NCBI GenBank assembly: GCA_934132915.1
Contig: CAKPAK010000051.1
Location: 1-9,688 of the forward strand
Reading direction: 5' to 3'
DNA from: an uncultured Bacilli bacterium
GTDB lineage: Bacteria > Bacillota_I > Bacilli_A > RF39 > UBA660
Length of the DNA stretch: 9,688 nt
Shown one piece after another: positions 4,230-9,688 of the stretch. Position numbers and translations under genes: made by a program. Every line of letters begins with the position of its first letter. Positions within the stretch are counted from its first letter, which is position 1. The notes beneath the pieces were generated by a model. It did not search any database. It saw nothing but the letters and a program-made list of their open reading frames with translations, and was not told where the DNA came from.

Positions 4230-6611
4230 TTAATTTCTCAATAATTCTTCCCTTTCTAAAGCATAATCCTTATCTAACTTTCGAAGTAAAAAATCCACCC
4301 CCTTATTTAATTTATCAAATATCCAAATGCTACAAATCGCAAAAACAATATATAAAAGTAAAGTATTAAAATTAACTTGAGATAAATCAAAAAAAGCACT
4401 TTGAAACATCACAATATAAATAAATAAACCAACTAAAGCAAAAAATAAAGTTCCCCGAAACCAATTAAACGGACGACACAACCGCGATAAAAAGATAAAA
4501 CCTGTTGTCCCAGTCATAATAACAATTAAAGTTGAAGTTAAATTAGAATCAATATTAAATTGATTTCGAAATAAAACAATCATCACAACATTAAAAACAA
4601 CCGTAAGCGCCGCCGGCAAACTTTTACCAACTACTTTCAACATAAAATTCCCCCGAACTCGATTATGATTCGGTTCAAGTGCCAAAACAAATGAAGGAAT
4701 ACTAATCGTACAAGTTGTAATTAAACTAAGATGAATGGGCAAATAAAAATACTCACTCTTCATAAAAATACAAATCACAACCAAAATACAAGTAAAAATA
4801 GTCTTAATCAACAATAATGAAGCAGAACGTTCCACATTATTTATTGTACGCCTTCCCTCAGCAACAACCTTAGGCATAGAAGCAAAATTAGAATCTAATA
4901 AAACCAATTGACTAACATTTTTCGCCGCATCACTCCCACTAGCCATTGCAATACTACAATCCGCTTTCTTCAAAGCTAGTACATCGTTAACACCATCCCC
5001 CGTCATCGCAACAGTATGTCCCATTCTCTGCAAACTCTCAATAATTTTCTTTTTCTGCTCTGGGGTAACCCGACCAAAAACATCATATTTCTCCAACATT
5101 TCATCAATATTTTCTTCCTTAAGTAATGTAGCATCCATCCCTTTAGCATCAGAAAGACCAGCTCTCTTAGCAATACTACAAACTGTTTTAAAATTATCTC
5201 CACTAATAATTTTAACATGCACTCCTTGCTCCCTAAAATACTTCAACGTATCTGGTGCCTCTTTCCGAATTTTATCTTGAATAAGAACAACCCCCAAAAC
5301 ATTCAGTTTCAATATTTCACTCTTTAACTTTTCCTTACTATATGCAACAACCAAAACACGATAATCCGTATATTTTTCCAAAAAATCTCGATATTGTTCA
5401 TAATCTTGTTTCAAAACAAATTCAGGAGCGCCAATATAAAAAGTCCCTCTATCTTCAAACGATACGGCTGAATACTTTCGACTAGAAGAAAATTCCAACT
5501 TATCTTGAATAGACCAAACTCCTCGACTAGAATAATGCCCCTGAATTGCCTCCATAGTAGCATTTGTATCATCAAAAGCATAACAAATATTACTCAAAGC
5601 TTCATCTAACGTGCTTTTAGAAAATTCACCATAAGGAACAACATCTAAAAGTTCCATAGCCCCTTCAGTAATCGTACCCGTTTTATCTAAACAAATAACA
5701 TCAACCCGTGCAAGAGTTTCAATACAATAAAGCTGTTGCACTAAAACATGATATTTAGATAATCGAACCACACTCACCGCCATCACCGAACTCGTCAGCA
5801 ACAACAAACCTTCTGGAATCATTCCAATCAATGCACCAACGGTATTAAAGATAGATGCTGTAATATCATAATTTGTAACTTTCAATTGATTCATCAAAAG
5901 TAATGCACCAACCGGAACAATAACAACAGACAAAACTTTTAACATCCTCTCAAAAGAATTCATAATAACTGAATTTACTTTCTTATCATACTTTGCTTCA
6001 CAACTAATCTTAGAAATATAATTATCTCGACCAACATGTTCCACTTTAGCATAACAACTACCACTCACAATAAAACTTCCCGACAATAGCATATCTCCAA
6101 CATGTTTAGGAATAGGATCAACTTCCCCAGTCAAAAAAGACTCATTAACCTCAACATCCCCCTCCATAATAACAGCATCGGTAACAACCTGATTTCCAAG
6201 AGAAAATTTTAAAATATCATCTAAAACAATCTCTTCAATTCCCAAGCTAATTTGTTTCCCATTACGAACCCCAACAACTTTAGCCTCCGCTAAAACAGAT
6301 AACTTATCAATCGTTTTTTTAGAAATAATCTCTTGAATAATACTAATAATACTATTACAAATAATAACACCCATAAACAAACAATTCTTCAAAGCATCAA
6401 ACAATTGATGACCATAAATACCAGCAATAATAATCGCCGATCCCAAAATAACATTAATAAAATTAAAATAAGTAAAAAAATTACTAACAATAATTTGCTT
6501 TATTGTCTTAGTTGGTGGTTGATCATTAAAATTAACTAAATTCTCAGAAATTCTCTCGTTTACCTCTCGACTACTCAATCCCTCTTTACAACTAGGATTA
6601 TACCGAACCAT
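4230..6611 (-). CDS. P-type cation-transporting ATPase, CtpE-like
   Basis: A 793-aa integral membrane pump that couples ATP hydrolysis to cation transport through a phospho-aspartate intermediate. In order: two N-terminal membrane helices (about 43-64 and 73-95), actuator domain with L-T-G-E (160-163), helices 3-4 with P-E-G-L (266-269), phosphorylation site D-K-T-G-T (Asp309), nucleotide-binding domain ending near 440 with a G-A-P-E (394-397), the hinge T-G-D-G-V-N-D (537-543), then six C-terminal helices. No heavy-metal-binding domain or CPx motif is present. I-P-E-G-L-L-L-L-T-S and I-P-S-F-V-L-A-L-E-P-N resemble mycobacterial CtpE, a calcium-uptake ATPase; that substrate is inferred, and other cations are possible. 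The ATG at 6609-6611 has AGGTGA 4 bases upstream and its own promoter. All catalytic residues are intact. Confidence 0.9.
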   Translation of the reverse strand: MVRYNPSCKEGLSSREVNERISENLVNFNDQPPTKTIKQIIVSNFFTYFNFINVILGSAIIIAGIYGHQLFDALKNCLFMGVIICNSIISIIQEIISKKTIDKLSVLAEAKVVGVRNGKQISLGIEEIVLDDILKFSLGNQVVTDAVIMEGDVEVNESFLTGEVDPIPKHVGDMLLSGSFIVSGSCYAKVEHVGRDNYISKISCEAKYDKKVNSVIMNSFERMLKVLSVVIVPVGALLLMNQLKVTNYDITASIFNTVGALIGMIPEGLLLLTSSVMAVSVVRLSKYHVLVQQLYCIETLARVDVICLDKTGTITEGAMELLDVVPYGEFSKSTLDEALSNICYAFDDTNATMEAIQGHYSSRGVWSIQDKLEFSSSRKYSAVSFEDRGTFYIGAPEFVLKQDYEQYRDFLEKYTDYRVLVVAYSKEKLKSEILKLNVLGVVLIQDKIRKEAPDTLKYFREQGVHVKIISGDNFKTVCSIAKRAGLSDAKGMDATLLKEENIDEMLEKYDVFGRVTPEQKKKIIESLQRMGHTVAMTGDGVNDVLALKKADCSIAMASGSDAAKNVSQLVLLDSNFASMPKVVAEGRRTINNVERSASLLLIKTIFTCILVVICIFMKSEYFYLPIHLSLITTCTISIPSFVLALEPNHNRVRGNFMLKVVGKSLPAALTVVFNVVMIVLFRNQFNIDSNLTSTLIVIMTGTTGFIFLSRLCRPFNWFRGTLFFALVGLFIYIVMFQSAFFDLSQVNFNTLLLYIVFAICSIWIFDKLNKGVDFLLRKLDKDYALEREELLRN

Positions 6612-6632
6612 AAAATCACCTACTCAATCATA

Positions 6633-6661
6633 ATTATACATCATCCAACAATAGCTTTCAA
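6633..6661 (-). promoter_or_regulatory. sigma-A promoter of the P-type ATPase
   Basis: Minus-strand TTGAAA (6656-6661), 17-bp spacer, TATAAT (6633-6638). Transcription would start near 6626, leaving only about 15 nt of leader including the AGGTGA ribosome binding site. It separates the ATPase/197-aa pair from prfA-prmC, although no terminator is seen after prmC, so read-through is possible. Confidence 0.7.
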
Positions 6662-6676
6662 CAAAAAGAAAAAAGA

Positions 6677-7408
6677 TTAAACATGATAAATAAAAACAAA
6701 CCTTTCTCGATTAGAATAATCTTTTTCCACAACAACACGAACATCATCCAAATAATCTAGAGCCATTTTTTTTATCTCTTCTCCCTGTGTCATCCCAATT
6801 TCAAAGGCAATTAAAAATTTAGAATTCAAATATTTAGGGGCATTTTTTAATATCTCTCGATAAAAATATAATCCATCATCACCCGCATAAAGCGCTATAT
6901 GCGGCTCATTATCATAAACAATTTTGTCAATTTTTTCACTAGACCTAATATAAGGAGGATTACTTATCATCACATCAAAAGAAGAAAAAACATTGCTAAA
7001 AATATCACTTATAGCAAAATCAACATCAACTAAATTATTTAAAGCATTTTGCTTTGCAACAGTCAAAGCCAAAGAAGAAATATCAACACCAACAACATGC
7101 GACATCAATTTTTTTTTCAAACTAATCGCAATACATCCACTTCCCGTTCCAATATCCAAAATAGATAAATCCTCAACATGATTTTCAAAAATACGATAAA
7201 TATAAGAAATAGTTTTTTCTACTAACAGTTCCGTTTCAAATCGAGGAATTAAAACATTCGAATTTACCTCAATCAAATTCCCAAAAAAATCAACATTACC
7301 CACAATATACTGTGGAGAAATCCCTTTTTCCAATTGCCGCATTCCCCAATCCCACCTACTTTTTGGCAAATATTTACAAAGATATTCCTTATCCTTCTCT
7401 CTAACCAT
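6677..7408 (-). CDS. prmC: peptide chain release factor N5-glutamine methyltransferase
   Basis: PrmC (HemK) uses S-adenosylmethionine to methylate the glutamine of the GGQ motif in release factors RF1 and RF2, which speeds peptide release. The 243-aa protein has V-L-I-P-R-F-E-T-E (52-60; usually PRPDTE), the SAM-binding loop L-D-I-G-T-G-S-G (84-91), V-V-G-V-D-I-S (105-111) and the catalytic N-P-P-Y (150-153). The N-terminal substrate-recognition domain is short: about 30 residues before the P-Q-Y-I-V-G segment, versus about 60 in Escherichia coli PrmC, and the frame cannot extend much because prfA ends 51 bases upstream. The ATG at 7406-7408 was chosen because GGAGGT sits 6 bases before it; the in-frame ATG at 7426 overlaps no such site. 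It lies directly downstream of its substrate gene prfA. Confidence 0.93.
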   Translation of the reverse strand: MVREKDKEYLCKYLPKSRWDWGMRQLEKGISPQYIVGNVDFFGNLIEVNSNVLIPRFETELLVEKTISYIYRIFENHVEDLSILDIGTGSGCIAISLKKKLMSHVVGVDISSLALTVAKQNALNNLVDVDFAISDIFSNVFSSFDVMISNPPYIRSSEKIDKIVYDNEPHIALYAGDDGLYFYREILKNAPKYLNSKFLIAFEIGMTQGEEIKKMALDYLDDVRVVVEKDYSNRERFVFIYHV

Positions 7409-7436
7409 TTCTTTACCTCCAATCATTATAAAAAGA

Positions 7437-7457
7437 AAAATACTGATTCAGTATTTT
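7437..7457 (-). terminator. hairpin between prfA and prmC (weak terminator or attenuator)
   Basis: Two bases after the prfA stop, AAAATACTG (7449-7457) pairs perfectly with CAGTATTTT (7437-7445) around an AAT loop, followed on the minus strand by TTCTTTTT. The 9-bp stem has only two G-C pairs, so it probably ends only part of the prfA transcripts and lowers prmC expression relative to prfA. It could also stabilise the prfA 3' end. Confidence 0.45.
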
Positions 7458-7459
7458 AC

Positions 7460-8524
7460 TTACAAATTATCTTCCCCTTCCAATTTTCGCTTTTGATCCT
7501 CATTAATTAAAGCCGCAATAACAACCCCAAGATCACCATCCATAATTCGATCCAAATTCATTGAAGTAAACCCAATTCGATGATCAGTAAGCCTATTTTG
7601 AGGATAGTTATAAGTTCGAATTTTTTCACTCCTATCTCCTGTCCCAATCTTACTCCGTCTAACCTCTCCATCGGCCTCTTCTTTCTCACGAAGTTTTAAA
7701 TCATAAAGTCTAGTTTTTAAAATTTTAAAGGCTTTTTCCTTATTTTTAATTTGACTTCTTTCAGTCTGTGAATAAACAATAATTCCAGTAGGAATATGTG
7801 TCAATCGAACGGCACTATCCGTAGTATTGACTCCCTGACCACCACAACCACTACTTCTTGTAATATCAATTCTAACTTCACTTTCATCCAACTCAAAATC
7901 AAAATCATCTGCCTCAGGCATAACCAATACTGTAGCAGTCGAAGTATGCACCCTTCCTTGACTTTCTGTTAAAGGAACTCTTTGTACACGATGAGCACCA
8001 CTTTCGTATTTTAACTTTGAAAAAACACTTTCCCCCTTAACCATAAACTCTATATTAGTAAAACCTCCAGCAGCACCTTCAATACTATTCGTAACTTCGA
8101 TTTTCCAACCCTCTCTACTAGCATACTTACTATACATATCAAATAAATCCCCGGCAAAAATATTTGCTTCATCTCCACCAGCAGCACCCTTTATCTCAAC
8201 AATAACATTTTTTTCATCATTAGGATCATGTGGCAACAACAAAATTTGAAATTTAGCATCAATATCTTCCTTTTCTTTCATCAAAGAACTTAATTCCTCT
8301 TTAGCAAATTCCCCCAATTCAGGATCCTTCGATAACTCCTTATCCTCTTCAATATTTTTTAAAATACCTTTATACTTCTGATATAACTCTACCGTTTCAG
8401 TAAGCCGAGTTTGTTCTCTTGATAATTCAGTCATTCTCTTTATATCTTGAATTACATCAGGTTTAGACAATGCTTTCACAATTTCATTATATCTTATTAA
8501 AGTTGCTTCCAAACGCTCAATCAT
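7460..8524 (-). CDS. prfA: peptide chain release factor 1
   Basis: RF1 recognises the stop codons UAA and UAG in the ribosomal A site and triggers hydrolysis of peptidyl-tRNA. The 354-aa protein is full length. It has an N-terminal helical domain (about 1-95), the codon-reading P-x-T motif P-L-T (184-186; RF2 would have SPF), and the catalytic G-G-Q (228-230) within [16 protein letters not shown]. The residue after GGQ is glycine, where serine, histidine or asparagine is more usual. The C-terminal [10 protein letters not shown] and T-D-H-R-I-G motifs are intact. The ATG at 8522-8524 begins M-I-E-R-L like relatives and follows GAGGG by 5 bases; the ATG at 8534-8536 overlaps that ribosome binding site and is unlikely. 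prmC follows. Confidence 0.97.
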   Translation of the reverse strand: MIERLEATLIRYNEIVKALSKPDVIQDIKRMTELSREQTRLTETVELYQKYKGILKNIEEDKELSKDPELGEFAKEELSSLMKEKEDIDAKFQILLLPHDPNDEKNVIVEIKGAAGGDEANIFAGDLFDMYSKYASREGWKIEVTNSIEGAAGGFTNIEFMVKGESVFSKLKYESGAHRVQRVPLTESQGRVHTSTATVLVMPEADDFDFELDESEVRIDITRSSGCGGQGVNTTDSAVRLTHIPTGIIVYSQTERSQIKNKEKAFKILKTRLYDLKLREKEEADGEVRRSKIGTGDRSEKIRTYNYPQNRLTDHRIGFTSMNLDRIMDGDLGVVIAALINEDQKRKLEGEDNL

Positions 8525-8547
8525 AATATCCCTCATTTCTTAAAACT

Positions 8548-8576
8548 ATTTTACCATATTATCAATAATAAAGCAA
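8548..8576 (-). promoter_or_regulatory. proximal prfA promoter candidate
   Basis: Minus-strand TTGCTT (8571-8576), 17-bp spacer ending in TGG, then TAAAAT (8548-8553): an extended -10 type with a moderate -35. Start near 8541 would leave about 17 nt of leader containing GAGGG. Confidence 0.4.
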
Positions 8577-8674
8577 AGAACTAACAATCGCAAAAAACAA
8601 TTCCATTATTTTTTAAGAATTTTTAATGAAAATATTTAGTTACAATTCCACATATAATGAAAATGTTTTTGATT

Positions 8675-8703
8675 ATAATAATACTAAATTTTGACAAAGT
8701 AAA
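8675..8703 (-). promoter_or_regulatory. distal prfA promoter candidate
   Basis: Minus-strand TTTACT (8698-8703), 17-bp spacer, TATTAT (8675-8680), overlapped by an ATTATAAT run. It lies downstream of the 8823-8859 terminator and about 145 bases before prfA. In DNA this AT-rich such matches arise by chance. Confidence 0.25.
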
Positions 8704-8822
8704 CGGAATTTGACTTCGTAAAAAAATTGCAATACTTATTATAAATTAATCATAAGAATCTGCTCCGTAAAAAAGTTTAGGAACTAAATTCACAAATCAT
8801 AATAAAAACAAATATAAATTAT

Positions 8823-8859
8823 AAAAAAAGAAAACACCATACAAAGACATAGTGTCCTC
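8823..8859 (-). terminator. rho-independent terminator upstream of prfA
   Basis: On the minus strand GAGGACACTAT (8849-8859) pairs with ATGGTGTTTTC (8830-8840) around an 8-nt loop, giving 11 pairs with three G-U, followed by TTTTTTT. The G-U pairs form only in minus-strand RNA, so it terminates leftward transcription. It therefore belongs to whatever gene lay to the right before the insertion sequence arrived, or it insulates prfA from transcription out of the element. Confidence 0.7.
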
Positions 8860-8913
8860 TTGATATGGAAATTCTTTAAAATTCGATAGAACTTAAAAAG
8901 CATATCTAAATTT

Positions 8914-8939
8914 TGATATGACCCCTAAAAGTTGGACAG
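8914..8939. repeat. IS terminal inverted repeat (right end of OrfB side)
   Basis: TGATATGACCCCTAAAAGTTGGACAG type end. It starts with the 5'-TG common to IS3-family tips and has the conserved GACCCC and AAGTTGGACA blocks known from IS150-like elements. The exact tip is fixed by analogy only (TG at 8914-8915). Confidence 0.6.
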
Positions 8940-8953
8940 TTTATAAATAGTTT

Positions 8954-9688
8954 CTAATTAGAGGATTGTAACCTATAATTTACAGGTGACAGTCCTTTTA
9001 ATTTCACTTTAATTCTATCATAATTGCAGTAATTAACATAGTCATCAATCGCTAAAATTAATTCATCTAGTGTTTTGTATTTATCTTCTTGGTCATGAAA
9101 CATTTCTGTTTTGAGTATACCAAAGAAATTTTCCATCATACCATTATCTATACTATTTCCTTTTCTTGACATACTTTGTTTTATACCATTGTTTTTTAAT
9201 CTTTGTTGATAAGATTGGTGTTGATACTGCCATCCTTGATCTGAATGAAATATTAATCCTTCTAAATTTCTACCATCAAATGCTTTATTAAGCATATCAT
9301 TTACTTATTCTAAATTAGGTGATTTAGAAATATTATAAGATATTATTTCACCATTATATCCATCCAATATTGGTGATAAATAACATTTCTCTCCACGAAG
9401 ATTAAACTCTGTTACATCTGTATACCATTTTTCATTGGGATTGTCTGCATAAAAGTTCCTTTCAATTAGATTATCAGCAATTTTACCAACAGTTCCTTTA
9501 TAAGATGAATATTTTCTTTTATTTCTTTTTAGTGGCTTTAAACCTAATTTAACCATTATTCTATAAACTTTTTTATAATTAACATTATATCCTTGGTTTC
9601 TTAATTCTAACGTAATTCTACGATAACCATATCTTTCTTTATTATTAATAAATATTTCTTTTATTTTATCTATTATTTCTTTATTTTT
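8954..9688 (-). pseudogene. IS3-family transposase OrfB, interrupted by an ochre stop (partial)
   Basis: The frame is open from the right edge down to 9308, meets a TAA at 9305-9307, and then continues in the same phase to a TAG at 8954-8956. About 243 sense codons are visible of roughly 280 usual for OrfB. The visible part starts in the HTH_21 region (E-R-Y-G-Y-R-R-I-T-L-E-L) and continues into the DDE integrase core: Asp in W-Y-T-D-V-T-E-F (codon 9416-9418), Asp in F-H-S-D-Q-G (9239-9241), Glu in M-M-E-N-F-F-G-I-L-K (9131-9133). The stop falls between the first and second catalytic aspartates, where relatives have a glutamine or similar before V/I-x-x-M-L, so a CAA-to-TAA change fits. The product would be inactive unless the stop is suppressed. 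The start lies outside the window. Confidence 0.85.

Larger units (their letters stand above)
8525..8913. other. 389-nt non-coding spacer between prfA and the insertion sequence
   Basis: No gene is visible on either strand. It holds, from left to right, the prfA ribosome binding site and proximal promoter candidate (8548-8576), a second distal promoter candidate (8675-8703), and a minus-strand terminator (8823-8859). The octamer TTGATATG occurs at 8860-8867 and again at 8913-8920 at the IS border. CATATC (8901-8906) is the inverse of GATATG (8915-8920). Confidence 0.6.
8914..9688 (-). mobile_element. 3' portion of an IS3-family (IS150-like) insertion sequence
   Basis: The element is identified by its transposase OrfB and by its terminal repeat at 8914-8939, which starts TG and contains TGACCCCTAAAAGTTGGACAG, the typical IS150-subgroup end. 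The end precedes the transposase stop codon by 15 to 40 bases, as expected. The other end, OrfA and the first codons of OrfB lie beyond the right edge. The strand composition changes at the border: the plus strand turns from A/C-rich to T-rich, consistent with acquired DNA. Target-site duplication cannot be tested without the other end. Confidence 0.85.

Noticed and set aside
5003..5218. 71-codon minus-strand frame inside the ATPase
   Set aside because: Wrong phase inside a well-conserved P-type ATPase domain; a shadow.
8691..8745. Plus-strand TTGACA (8691-8696) as a promoter
   Set aside because: No -10-like hexamer lies 16-18 bases downstream; the nearest TATTAT/TATAAA is over 40 bases away.
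9296..9310. Programmed frameshift between the two transposase pieces
   Set aside because: Both pieces are in the same phase with a plain TAA between them; no shift is needed and no slippery run is present.
1..9688. Alternative genetic code (TGA as tryptophan)
   Set aside because: Tryptophans are encoded by TGG and conserved genes contain no in-frame TGA.
1..9688. CRISPR array, tRNA or rRNA genes, prophage or defence genes
   Set aside because: No regularly spaced repeats, cloverleaf-like sequences or related protein motifs were seen.

Overview
The window looks like chromosomal DNA of a low-G+C (roughly 30% by eye), spore-forming member of the Bacillota. The evidence is a canonical SpoIIR, a Zn-type ribosomal protein L31, and a gene neighbourhood (prfA, prmC, spoIIR, mntP, murA, rpmE) whose members also cluster in Bacillus subtilis (tdk/rho/rpmE/murZ and prfA-prmC-spoIIR-ywlD/mntP), here rearranged. 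Tryptophan is encoded by TGG and there are no in-frame TGA codons, so the standard code applies rather than the Mycoplasma code. Every recognisable gene is on the minus strand, and the plus strand of the host region is rich in A and C. The minus strand is therefore probably the leading-strand sense.

Reading in the direction of transcription (right to left): 8914-9688 is the end of an IS3-family (IS150-like) insertion sequence whose transposase gene carries an in-frame ochre stop. 8525-8913 is a spacer holding an intrinsic terminator left over from upstream and the prfA promoter region. prfA (RF1) is followed by prmC, the methyltransferase that modifies the GGQ glutamine of RF1. Next comes a separately promoted pair: a CtpE-like P-type cation ATPase and an unrecognised 197-aa protein. 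After a 416-nt AT-rich stretch with small broken-looking reading frames comes spoIIR, preceded by a sigma-F-like promoter candidate, and then mntP (manganese exporter). murA (peptidoglycan precursor synthesis) and rpmE (ribosomal protein L31) each have their own good sigma-A promoter, and rpmE ends in a terminator that overlaps its stop codon. At the extreme left, the first 16 codons of a further minus-strand gene with a signal-peptide-like start are visible.

The core is ordinary housekeeping and sporulation DNA. I found no defence system, CRISPR array, prophage or obvious new multi-gene system. The less ordinary items are the unknown 197-aa protein coupled to the P-type ATPase inside a conserved cluster, the decayed or miniature reading frames at 3437-3586, the hairpin leader of rpmE, a plus-strand promoter driving an 8-codon frame that runs into rpmE, and the broken IS abutting the prfA regulatory region.
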